The translations under genes were made by a program, and so were the position numbers. This document shows positions 15,433 through 22,650 of a DNA stretch of 47,818 bases, one piece after another. Position 1 is the stretch's first letter. Each line of letters opens with the position of its first letter. Under the pieces are notes generated by a model, which did not search any database, had not been told where the DNA came from, and saw only the letters and a program-made list of their open reading frames with translations. Source of the stretch: Deltaproteobacteria bacterium. Lineage in GTDB: Bacteria > Desulfobacterota > Syntrophia > Syntrophales > UBA8958. Where the stretch lies: assembly GCA_026388335.1 (NCBI GenBank), contig JAPLJZ010000206.1, positions 1-47,818 on the forward strand, read 5' to 3'.

Positions 15433-17121
15433 TCAAAACGGCGCCTGGATGATTTCCAGCGGGTCATACGGGTATCCAAATGAAAGACGTACGGCGCCCA
15501 TCATCTCCCCGGTCGTGGCGCCTGCCTCTGTAGCCGTTATCATGAAGGGGAGGACATTCTCCCGGCGGTCGGCCGCCGCTTTGAGATCAAGGATCTTCTC
15601 CTTCCAAAGGCTCTTGTTTCTCTCTTTTTTTAGTTTCTTCACCATTTCGATTTGCTTTTTGACTGAAACTTTGGAAATTCTCTGCACACCTAACGGGGTC
15701 GTTGTTTCCTGATCCGTCGTAAACATATTCACGCCCACCAGGATTTTGTCGCGGTCATCGATTTCCTTCTGCCGAGCCAAGGCTTCTTTTTCAAAGACCC
15801 TGTCGAGCCACTCGGTGCGAATGGCCTCATACATCCCACCAACCTTGTCCACCTCGGCCATGATCTTGTAAATTTCCTCCTCCAGCCTGTTCGTGAGATT
15901 CTCCACATAATAAGAGCCTCCTAGAGGATCGGCTACATTGGTAACGCCAGTTTCATAGGCCAGGATCTGCTGTGTCCGAAGTGCTTGGGTATGACCGTTT
16001 TCCGTGGGAAGACACACTGGTTCATCATAGGACGTGCAGTGTAACGACTGGACGCCGCCCAGAACCGCCGAGAGAGCCTGGTAGGCGATACGGATTAAAT
16101 TGTTCAGGGGCTGCTGCGGGACTAGGGAGCATCCTGCTGTATGGACGGCAAAACGGAACTGCTGCGATGAGGTCTTCTGTGCACCGTAATTCTCTTTCAT
16201 GAGCCTGGCCCATATCCTTCGGGCGGCCCTGATTTTCGACACCTCCTCGAAAATATCGATGTGACAGGATACGTAAAAGGCGAAACGCTGCATGAATTCG
16301 TCCACTTTGTAGCCCCTGCGTATCATCTCATCGATATAGAGCCGCGCAATCAAAAATCCGAAGGCAACCTCTTGGGGCGCGGTAATTCCCTGCTCCCGGA
16401 GATCGTATAGATTGACAGTGGTATAGTACCAGAGGGGCATCTCTTTTGTGCAGTACTCGATAACATCCGTTCCCAGTTTAACGGAAAGATCTAGGGGACA
16501 TGCGGGAGCAAAGCCGCAGTAACGGAAATGCACCGGGTCGTTCTGAATGGTACCCCGAAGTTTCTTGAGGTCATAGCCCCGCTTTTTTGCCACGGCCGCA
16601 TACTGCGCCATTGTCACTACGGATACAGAGGATGCAGTGATGAGTGACCATGAAACCTTATCGAGGGGGATATCGGCCGTCATGGTCTCCATGTCGTACA
16701 TGTTGGTGATGCAAACGCCAGTCAGTCCCACCTCGCTTTGCGCCCAAGGGTGATCCGCATCGAGGCCCATTTCGTAAGGAATGTCGGCGATGGTGTTTAA
16801 TCCCGAGCCACCCTCGTCCACGAGGAGTTTTGATCGATCATGGGTATCCTGGGGTGAACCCATCCCGATGACCTCCCGTCGAGTCCAGTAACGCCCTCTG
16901 AACATGTTCCGGTGAATCCCCCGGGTAAAGGGATACGTTCCCGGATCACATATGTCTTTGTACTTTTCCGATGGAAGATCTTCTGGAGTGTAGACCTCCT
17001 TCACCTCTAGGCCCGACCACGTCAAGCTGCTTTTTGGCTTTTCATAATAAGCCGCAAGGCACTTATCCCAATCCACATCTGTTGCCTGATTGTCAGGTAA
17101 TTTTTCTGCCGTTGCTTTCAT
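15433..17121 (-). CDS. B12-dependent acyl-CoA mutase, large subunit, noncanonical
   Basis: A 562-residue substrate-binding subunit of the methylmalonyl-CoA mutase family. Family features are clear: TYPFTRGIH (63-70), RYWT (77-80), DADHP (121-125), IPLDKVS, RGTIQND (189-195) and DPLGGSYYVE. By alignment from memory with the Propionibacterium enzyme, residues that define methylmalonyl-CoA chemistry differ: Tyr89 is Val84, Arg207, which binds the free carboxylate, is Gly203, and His244 is Asp240. Gln197 is kept as Gln193. The substrate is therefore probably a monocarboxylic or otherwise unusual acyl-CoA. The ATG at 17121 follows an AGGGGGG ribosome site. A sigma-54 promoter lies about 80 bases upstream. 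Operon partners are the small subunit and MeaB. Confidence 0.88.
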   Translation of the reverse strand: MKATAEKLPDNQATDVDWDKCLAAYYEKPKSSLTWSGLEVKEVYTPEDLPSEKYKDICDPGTYPFTRGIHRNMFRGRYWTRREVIGMGSPQDTHDRSKLLVDEGGSGLNTIADIPYEMGLDADHPWAQSEVGLTGVCITNMYDMETMTADIPLDKVSWSLITASSVSVVTMAQYAAVAKKRGYDLKKLRGTIQNDPVHFRYCGFAPACPLDLSVKLGTDVIEYCTKEMPLWYYTTVNLYDLREQGITAPQEVAFGFLIARLYIDEMIRRGYKVDEFMQRFAFYVSCHIDIFEEVSKIRAARRIWARLMKENYGAQKTSSQQFRFAVHTAGCSLVPQQPLNNLIRIAYQALSAVLGGVQSLHCTSYDEPVCLPTENGHTQALRTQQILAYETGVTNVADPLGGSYYVENLTNRLEEEIYKIMAEVDKVGGMYEAIRTEWLDRVFEKEALARQKEIDDRDKILVGVNMFTTDQETTTPLGVQRISKVSVKKQIEMVKKLKKERNKSLWKEKILDLKAAADRRENVLPFMITATEAGATTGEMMGAVRLSFGYPYDPLEIIQAPF

Positions 17122-17493
17122 AGTTCCCCCCTTCTTTCAATAACCTTATTGATCTCAAAATGTTCATGTTTGGACTTAAGCTTATGCGTTCATCATAAGA
17201 GCAACAGTTGTGCCATCAGATGCCAAGGGGGATATTACCGGATTAAAAGTAAAAATATTTGCAGTTAGACCTGCGTTGGAACGGGATTAGTAAATAAATT
17301 CCACCTTGTCGGGTGTAATTAGTTCACATCTCTTGGATTCAGACGGTAATTTGGTTTTAATCCGGGCTGAAGGACATCGAAACCGGCCTGATTGAAAAAC
17401 GGCAGGGTCGGTTGGAAGCAGTCTTTTTCTCCAGATGGGATGGGGGAAATTCATAAAAGGTCTTTTTTCCCTCTCATCCAAATAATTATTGAG
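17122..17493. other. Leader and upstream region of the mutase operon
   Basis: This 372-base region holds the sigma-54 promoter at 17200-17215 and the 5' leader of the mutase gene. The part from 17220 to 17493 has no supported gene and is where enhancer sites for an NtrC-type regulator would be expected; none could be defined by eye. Confidence 0.45.
17200..17215 (-). promoter_or_regulatory. Sigma-54 promoter before the mutase operon
   Basis: The minus strand reads TGGCAC-AACTG-TTGCT, an exact match to the -24/-12 consensus TGGCAC-N5-TTGCW. Transcription would start near 17189, about 68 bases before the mutase ATG at 17121. A matching site precedes the thiolase-fold operon, and an NtrC-type activator is encoded nearby at 22651-24039. 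Confidence 0.85.
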
Positions 17494-17578
17494 GCAATTA
17501 AATCCGATGTGAAATAAATTCACATATCGTCAGTTCAGAGGATTTTTTTCTGAATCTGAGCACTTCAGGTTAAATAAA
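17494..17578. repeat. 85-bp direct repeat, copy 1
   Basis: About 94% identical to 18776-18860 and in the same orientation. Each copy carries ATGTGAA-ATAAA-TTCACAT, a GTTCAG...CTGAA pair and a gapped AACCTGA...TCAGGTT-type stem (one mismatch in this copy). The two copies bracket the adenosyltransferase gene and several decayed fragments. Confidence 0.85.
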
Positions 17579-17647
17579 CTCAATTTTAGCAGGAGTGAAA
17601 ATGTGTAATATGTTGTAATTATTAATTGTATAGTGCTACAAAGTGTA

Positions 17648-17687
17648 ATATTATGGCTCATGCAAAGTCTTGCATGAGCCATAATAT
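17648..17687. repeat. Perfect 18-bp inverted repeat, loop of 4
   Basis: ATATTATGGCTCATGCAA (17648-17665) and its exact reverse complement (17670-17687) are separated by AGTC. No T-run follows on either strand. It overlaps the end of the IS91-type transposase remnant and may be part of an element end, or an inversion made when the element decayed. Confidence 0.8.
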
Positions 17688-17790
17688 CTAACCATCTGTT
17701 CGCCTTTGTTTGGGATGTGGGAGCACAGAAAATCGCCGAAGGTCTGAATGACGATAACCGTGCCGAGGGGGATCATTTTTCGATGCCTGG
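17651..17790 (-). pseudogene. IS91-type transposase remnant, internally deleted
   Basis: The minus strand reads RHRKMIPLGTVIVIQTFGDF directly joined to SHIPNKGEQMVRYYG. Both blocks are hallmarks of IS91-family transposases, but in intact proteins they are separated by about a hundred or more residues, including the HPHLH metal motif. Here that middle has gone and the frame ends at a TAA at 17653-17651 inside the hairpin. It shows that a rolling-circle-type element once sat between the mutase and adenosyltransferase genes. Confidence 0.75.
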
Positions 17791-17889
17791 CTAATTGCCG
17801 AAACTTTCGGAATGCCGCATATCAAAGTCGCTTCGGCGTGCGAGGCACTCAAGATTAAGGTTAAACCGTGTCAGCTCGGCGCATTCTGA
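17787..17889 (+). pseudogene. Fragment of a CQLGCF-type small protein
   Basis: On the plus strand a 34-codon segment reads FDAWLIAETFGM, then ACEALKIKVKPCQLGAF and TGA. It resembles the C-terminus of small uncharacterised proteins ending in CQLGCF that I recall from Desulfobacterota. There is no start or ribosome site. It partly overlaps the IS91 remnant on the other strand, so one of the two readings near 17787 may be fortuitous. Confidence 0.35.
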
Positions 17890-17992
17890 CGGCTGTATAA
17901 AACGCCCGGATGCTGCATATGGGAAAGTACATCTTATTCCTCAGAATTTGCCTGCCTTGCCTGTGGCCTCTTTGTAAAGCCGTCAATTCATT

Positions 17993-18508
17993 CTACTCGC
18001 TCTGTTCCTCATACCTAGCCAGGACAAAAAGCATATCCGCCAGGCGGTTCAGATATTCATGGATGTGTGGATTATCGACAAGTCCCTGGCTCTTGAGCCT
18101 GGAAGTGTTCCGCTCCGCCCTTCTTATCACAGTGCGCCCCACATCGATTTGCGCTGATACAACCGTATCTCCGGGGTAGATGAAGACCTTGGGTATGGTT
18201 ACGTTTTTCTGAAGTTCATCGATGAGATCCTCAAGGCGTTTCGCATCACCTTCGCCGATTCTGACGGCAAGATTCGGAATGTCTCCGGGAAGGCTGGAAA
18301 GCTCCGCGCCCATTGTGAGCAGGTCTTTCTGGACGCTTAGGATAATCTCCTTGATTTTGGTATCCGGAGTCAGGGCACGGGCCACGCCAAGGACGGAACT
18401 TGCCTCGTCGAGAACGCCATAGGTCTCCGGTCTCGGATCGAATTTCGGCACCCGTTGCCCACCAAGGAGACTCGTTTCCCCGGTATCGCCTTTCTTAGAG
18501 AACTTCAT
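17993..18508 (-). CDS. PduO-type cob(I)alamin adenosyltransferase
   Basis: A 171-residue enzyme that adenosylates cob(I)alamin with ATP to make the coenzyme of the mutase. The N-terminal ATP loop SKKGDTGETSLLGG, the YGVLDEASSVLG segment, the VIRRAERN signature and the C-terminal YLNRLADMLFVLARY are all present. Its ATG at 18508 overlaps the last codons of the nucleoside phosphorylase remnant, whose tail (CAAAGGAGTGG) provides the ribosome site. The gene is bracketed by the 85-bp direct repeats. It supplies cofactor to the mutase at 15-17 kb and may use the promoter of the thiolase-fold operon upstream. Confidence 0.93.
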   Translation of the reverse strand: MKFSKKGDTGETSLLGGQRVPKFDPRPETYGVLDEASSVLGVARALTPDTKIKEIILSVQKDLLTMGAELSSLPGDIPNLAVRIGEGDAKRLEDLIDELQKNVTIPKVFIYPGDTVVSAQIDVGRTVIRRAERNTSRLKSQGLVDNPHIHEYLNRLADMLFVLARYEEQSE

Positions 18509-18775
18509 AAACCACTCCTTTGCAAGTATTTTTTCATAATTTTAACAACTCCTTTACCATTCTCCCGCACATGGCGTAGGATATCCTCCATTGTCAGCGG
18601 CTCATTAACTATGCCGTGGGCGTAATTATCTGTTTAACAAAGGGAGGCATAGGACAAATCCAACTCCTTGGCGACAATCGCCTCACTCGCCGTGGTCATG
18701 TCTACAAGATAGTCGGATTTTTTTATTTCCTCGTCGTTATATACGAACCTTTTTTGAATTATTTCCCATTTTGCG
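18505..18775 (-). pseudogene. Nucleoside phosphorylase-like C-terminal remnant
   Basis: The minus strand reads KKSDYLVDMTTASEAIVAKE, then LDLSYASLC, a TAA stop, then TDNYAHGIVNEPLTMEDILR. The block DMTTASEAIVAKELDLSYAS followed by TDNYAHGI is typical of the C-terminus of the purine nucleoside/methylthioadenosine phosphorylase family. The N-terminal part and start are missing and one stop interrupts it. The segment ends within the first codons of the adenosyltransferase gene. It begins exactly at the edge of the 85-bp repeat copy 2. Confidence 0.7.
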
Positions 18776-18860
18776 GCAATTAAATCCGATGTGAAATAAA
18801 TTCACATATCGTCAGTTCAGAGGAGTTTTTTACTGAACCTGAGCACTTCAGGTTAAACAA
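18776..18860. repeat. 85-bp direct repeat, copy 2
   Basis: Second copy of the 17494-17578 repeat, in the same orientation. In this copy the last stem is perfect: AACCTGA-GCACT-TCAGGTT. It lies just after the crotonase stop and before the phosphorylase remnant. Its palindromes could be operators, but the paired flanking position equally suggests a footprint of recombination. Confidence 0.85.
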
Positions 18861-18876
18861 ACCCATATTCCCGAAA

Positions 18877-19650
18877 TTAGGGAAATTTCGGCTTTCTTTT
18901 TTCGCTAAAGGCAATTAATCCCGAGACGGGATCTTCTGAGGGGAAATAGTTCAGAAACGTCCTAACCTCAAGTGAGATGCCGTCTTGCATGCTCATTTCC
19001 ATACCTTGATTAAGGACTTTCTTCATACAGGCGAGGCCGTCAGAACTTTTCTCGACAATCCGGGCCACGATATGTTCCACCTCACGCTCCAGTTCATCGG
19101 GGGGGAGCGCTTTAATAACAAGGCCATACTCCTGGGCTTCCTTGCCACTTAACCAACGCCCCGTGTAAAGCAATTCTTTGGCGCGTTGGCGTCCGATGAT
19201 CCTCGGCAGGCGCTGCGTCCCTCCGGCGCCCGGCATAAGTCCATAATTAGCATGCTGGTCGCCGATGACGGCGTCTGTGGAAGAGATCGCCAGATCGCAG
19301 GCCTGAAGCAGTTCAAAACCGCCGGCGAGGCAATATCCGTGGACAACAGCAATGACGGGAACACGAAGATTCTCCATGCTGTTAAAGGTCCGGTTGATCT
19401 GGGAAATGAAACTTTCCAGGGCAACCGCGTCCCGTTGAATAGTGAGAAAGTACTTCAGGTCCGCCCCCGTACAGAAATTCTTTCCTTTCCCTCTAACAAG
19501 CAGGACCTTTATTTCACGGTCATGCTCGACCATATGCACAGCGTCCTCCATTTCGAGAACTGTTTCCAAATCAAGCGCATTGAAAGCGTCTGCGCGATTT
19601 ATGAAAAGAGTGGCCGCTCGGTCCTTTTTTTCGAGAATCACTTTTTTCAT
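18877..19650 (-). CDS. Enoyl-CoA hydratase/isomerase family protein, atypical site
   Basis: A 257-residue crotonase-fold protein. The oxyanion-hole motifs are present (KNFCTGADL near 58-65 and HGYCLAGGFEL near 104-114). Glu113 matches the first catalytic Glu of rat hydratase (Glu144), but the second (Glu164) is His133 in IGDQHANYGL. Simple hydration is therefore uncertain; isomerisation, decarboxylation or hydrolysis on an acyl-CoA is equally possible. The ATG at 19650 follows GGAGGG. It lies 11 bases after the DUF35 gene and is the last intact gene of the operon begun at 22499. Confidence 0.85.
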   Translation of the reverse strand: MKKVILEKKDRAATLFINRADAFNALDLETVLEMEDAVHMVEHDREIKVLLVRGKGKNFCTGADLKYFLTIQRDAVALESFISQINRTFNSMENLRVPVIAVVHGYCLAGGFELLQACDLAISSTDAVIGDQHANYGLMPGAGGTQRLPRIIGRQRAKELLYTGRWLSGKEAQEYGLVIKALPPDELEREVEHIVARIVEKSSDGLACMKKVLNQGMEMSMQDGISLEVRTFLNYFPSEDPVSGLIAFSEKRKPKFP

Positions 19651-19661
19651 CTGAACCCTCC

Positions 19662-20141
19662 TCAAATATCCAGCAGCTCGTAATGAAAATCGTTGATTGA
19701 ACCTTTTCTTCGTTTCTTAAAGACAACTTTCACGCGCGTTCCGATGGCCATCTTTTCAGCTGCCTTTTTCAGATCGGAAAGATCTATGTTTTTAACGAAG
19801 TTGACAAGGGCCGTATCGGCACCGTCGAGAAGAACAAAAGCGATAGCGTATGGGGGATCGGGAAGAGATTCGAATTTGACAGGGACAATGGTGAAAGCCT
19901 GGATCGTCCCTGCGCTGGCCACTTTCACCCATTCCTTTACAGGCACGAAACACCTCTCGCAAAATGCCCTGGGTGGGAGCATAACCAAACCGCAGGCCGG
20001 GCACTTCGGGGCAATTATCATTCCTTGTTTCAATGCCTGAAAAAACCTTTGGCCTACCTGTCCCACGGCATAGTTATATTCCACGTTCCATCCGCCCCTG
20101 AGAGAAACTGCATCACTTTTCATAAGCACCCCATTCTTCAT
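19662..20141 (-). CDS. DUF35 OB-fold/zinc-ribbon acyl-CoA-binding partner
   Basis: A 159-residue protein with an N-terminal helix, a rubredoxin-like zinc ribbon with CPACG and CERCF, and an OB-fold after it (TIQAFTIVPVKFES, IGTRVKVVFKKR). In known systems DUF35 proteins are obligate partners of thiolase-fold enzymes: BbsA with BbsB, ChsH2 with the aldolase Ltp2, and the archaeal HMG-CoA complex. Its ATG overlaps the TAA of the thiolase-fold gene by one base (TAATG), a strong sign of a joint complex. Confidence 0.9.
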   Translation of the reverse strand: MKNGVLMKSDAVSLRGGWNVEYNYAVGQVGQRFFQALKQGMIIAPKCPACGLVMLPPRAFCERCFVPVKEWVKVASAGTIQAFTIVPVKFESLPDPPYAIAFVLLDGADTALVNFVKNIDLSDLKKAAEKMAIGTRVKVVFKKRRKGSINDFHYELLDI

Positions 20142-21322
20142 TATTCCGCACCAAGAACAACCACGGCATGGAACTGGAAGGAGCCGCCCTCACCGTGGCA
20201 GACAACATTGCGGACACCTTCGACCTGCATGCCGGGCGTTGCCTTTTCCATGACCTGAAGCGCGCCGTCGCAGACACGAGCCAGCCCTGTTACCGCTATG
20301 GCATTGGCGCACAGTGTTCCTCCGGAAGGATTGACGGCGATTCTTCCTCCAATATCGAAAAAGCCCCTTTCGTTTAACCTTCCGCCTTCGCCCTTGCCGC
20401 AGAAACCCAGAGCCTCAACCATTGAAATTTCACAAATAGTGAACGGCGCATATAATTCCGCAACCTGGATATCCTTTAAAGGATTCGCAATACCTGCCTG
20501 GTGAAAGGCCTCTTTTGCAGCCATTGCGAGAATATCGGAATCGGCAAAATCCATCTCGGCCCTGCCTCCCATCTGGTCCCCCTGGAAAACGGTGTTGGCA
20601 AACTCGCTGCATCCTTTTATCCAGGCAGGCCGGCATCCCATTCTCCTAGCCTTCTTCTCTGAAACCATGACCACTGCGGCCCCCCCAGCAGAACTTGGAC
20701 ATATCTCATACTTCTTTATGGGCCAGCATAAATAGGGGGATTTCATTACGTCCTCAACGGTTATCCGGCCCTTCAGGTGAGCGACAGGATTGTTTAGCGC
20801 ATTTTTCCAGGAACGCACAGCTATGAGAGCCATTTGTTCTTCCGTCGTCCCGTAAAGATGGATGTGCCGTACGGCCTGGAACGCCGCCATCGTAATGGTC
20901 GTAAGTGCAAACTGCCTTTCGTAGAGGGGATCCCAGATAGTATTCAGGACCTGTTGCGAATCTTTGCATTCCCGAACCTTGTCGGCCCCAACCACAAGAA
21001 CGGAATCGAAAATGCCGGAGGCTATGTGATAGAAGCCGGCGTGAATTGCGGAGGTACCGGTAGCTCCTCCTGTATTGATGCGCATGAAGGGCCTATTGCG
21101 CCCCCCTACTGCGCCGACACACCATTTTTCCGGATCATTCATTCCAACAAATTCGGAAGGGCCCATAGAAAAGACAACGGCTTCGATGTCCTCCATTGTC
21201 ATATCCGCATCCTCAAGAGCAGCGAGGGCGGCCTGCTGTGCGAGTTCCGGCAATGTTGCCTCATGTTGGGAGCGGTATTGTGTCTGCCCTACTCCGATGA
21301 TAGCCACCTTCCTTCTTGTCAT
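20141..21322 (-). CDS. Thiolase-fold protein lacking Cys and His
   Basis: A 393-residue protein of the SCP2-thiolase/lipid-transfer branch. NPSGG (331-335) and EALGFCGKGEGG (303-314) are conserved. At the nucleophile position the usual C-A-S-G is replaced by G-A-T-G (Gly86 in INTGGATG), and the GHP histidine is Asn340 in LCANAIAVTG. It is thus unlikely to be an ordinary thiolase. It could act as a retro-aldolase like Ltp2 or be a structural subunit. The start at 21322 follows GGGAGAA; the longer frame to 21484 overlaps the upstream gene and is not supported. It is coupled to DUF35 downstream. Confidence 0.85.
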   Translation of the reverse strand: MTRRKVAIIGVGQTQYRSQHEATLPELAQQAALAALEDADMTMEDIEAVVFSMGPSEFVGMNDPEKWCVGAVGGRNRPFMRINTGGATGTSAIHAGFYHIASGIFDSVLVVGADKVRECKDSQQVLNTIWDPLYERQFALTTITMAAFQAVRHIHLYGTTEEQMALIAVRSWKNALNNPVAHLKGRITVEDVMKSPYLCWPIKKYEICPSSAGGAAVVMVSEKKARRMGCRPAWIKGCSEFANTVFQGDQMGGRAEMDFADSDILAMAAKEAFHQAGIANPLKDIQVAELYAPFTICEISMVEALGFCGKGEGGRLNERGFFDIGGRIAVNPSGGTLCANAIAVTGLARVCDGALQVMEKATPGMQVEGVRNVVCHGEGGSFQFHAVVVLGAE

Positions 21323-21356
21323 TCGATTCTCCCGGTTTTCAACTGGTAAATACTCA

Positions 21357-22499
21357 TCAAGACTGCAGGATGAAAACAGCATTACCCTGGGCACAGAACC
21401 CTGTGCTGCCTTGGGCCAAGGCCTTTCTGACCCCCGGAACCTGGTGGTCCCCGGCTTTACCGGCAGCCTGGAGATAGGCCTCACATATCCTGAAGAGGCC
21501 GGATGTCATCATGGGATTACCGGATAGTATCCCCCCCGAAGGATTGACCGGCAGCATGCCCCCGATCTGCGTCGATCCGTCCCTGACGATGTCTTCAGCT
21601 TTCCCCGGGCCGCAGAAACCCAGCCCTTCACAAGCAATGAGTTCATGGTAGGATGTGAAATCGGAAATCTCCGCCACATCCAAGGCCCTGAGGGGATTTT
21701 TAATTTTTGTCATGCTGTAAGCCCTGGACGCGGCAATGTGTGTCGAACTGGATTCCGCGAGGTCCCGTTCCCCCAGATAGTAGGAGTCAGTGGCCCAGCC
21801 TAATCCAGTGATCCAGACGGGGTCGCTTTTCAATTCCTTCGCTTTGCGCCGGGATGCCAGGATAAGGGCGCAGGCGCCGTCTGATTCCGGTGCGCAATCC
21901 AACTCGCGAAGAGGCCAACTGACAATGCGCGACGAACGGATCTGAGCGAGAGTAACCGATTGGCGCAATTGTGCGAGCTTGTTCTTCCTGCCGTTTCCCC
22001 TGTTCTTAACGACAATCATCGCCGGAACATCGGTGGAAATGCCGTACCTGCCTAAGTAGGCGCTTGCCATGAGTGCATTCGCGGCGACATGATTCATTCC
22101 GAAACCACGATGATAAAAAGGATCCCACCTCATGTTCATAATGTTCGATACCGGCGCCTCCGAGGTTTTGCACCATCCCACAACCATGGACAGATTGAAC
22201 TGTCCCGTCATCAGGCGCAGGGCTGCCAGGATAACCCCATAGCATCCTTCATCAGTGACTTTTATCTCATCCTTCAGATAAGCCCCGGCGGGCATCGCAA
22301 GGAGCATACTCGATATGCAGCGTCCGTCTAATTCATCACAGCCGGAAATCACGACACTGTCCAATTGTCCCCTGTCGAGACCGGCATCCAAGAGGGCTGA
22401 TGATGCTGCCTCAAAAACCATTTCATCAAGTTTTTGCTTTTTTTTAGCCTTTTCGATTTTGGTTATTCCCACACCGAGAATGGCTACGGAAGTATTCAT
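21357..22499 (-). CDS. Second thiolase-fold protein, His-to-Asn
   Basis: A 380-residue member of the same thiolase-like group, divergent from its neighbour. The expected nucleophile position is Gly85 in DEGCYG, although Cys86 is only one residue away, so loss of the nucleophile is less sure than in the partner. The GHP motif is GNP (Asn328) after VNPSGG. It is the first gene of the sigma-54 operon, 35 bases before the second thiolase-fold gene. The two probably form a hetero-oligomer with DUF35. The start at 22499 follows CGGAGAAG. Confidence 0.83.
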   Translation of the reverse strand: MNTSVAILGVGITKIEKAKKKQKLDEMVFEAASSALLDAGLDRGQLDSVVISGCDELDGRCISSMLLAMPAGAYLKDEIKVTDEGCYGVILAALRLMTGQFNLSMVVGWCKTSEAPVSNIMNMRWDPFYHRGFGMNHVAANALMASAYLGRYGISTDVPAMIVVKNRGNGRKNKLAQLRQSVTLAQIRSSRIVSWPLRELDCAPESDGACALILASRRKAKELKSDPVWITGLGWATDSYYLGERDLAESSSTHIAASRAYSMTKIKNPLRALDVAEISDFTSYHELIACEGLGFCGPGKAEDIVRDGSTQIGGMLPVNPSGGILSGNPMMTSGLFRICEAYLQAAGKAGDHQVPGVRKALAQGSTGFCAQGNAVFILQS

Positions 22500-22536
22500 A
22501 AACTTCTCCGTAATGTTTTTGACCTTTATTTCTCAT

Positions 22537-22553
22537 TGCAGGAACAATGCCAA
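22537..22553 (-). promoter_or_regulatory. Sigma-54 promoter before the thiolase-fold operon
   Basis: The minus strand reads TTGGCATTGTTCCTGCA, with the invariant GG and GC at -24/-12 spacing. Two non-critical positions differ from the consensus YTGGCACGRNNNTTGCW. The start of transcription would be near 22526, giving a leader of about 27 bases. The regulator gene ends about 100 bases farther upstream. Confidence 0.8.
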
Positions 22554-22650
22554 TTAGAGGGTAAAATTTTAGTGCGGGCGTAAGAAGATCAAATCCGGGT
22601 CTCCTCCTATTGAGACCAAGGAAAGGTGGGGGATTGGAATCGAGAAATAT

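Noticed and set aside
17494-17578. CRP-type operator in TGTGAAATAAATTCACA
   Set aside because: The spacing between TGTGA and TCACA is seven rather than six bases, and no CRP-family gene or matching promoter is near.
17648-17687. Rho-independent terminator
   Set aside because: Despite the perfect stem, neither side is followed by a T-run, and it lies in transposase-derived sequence.
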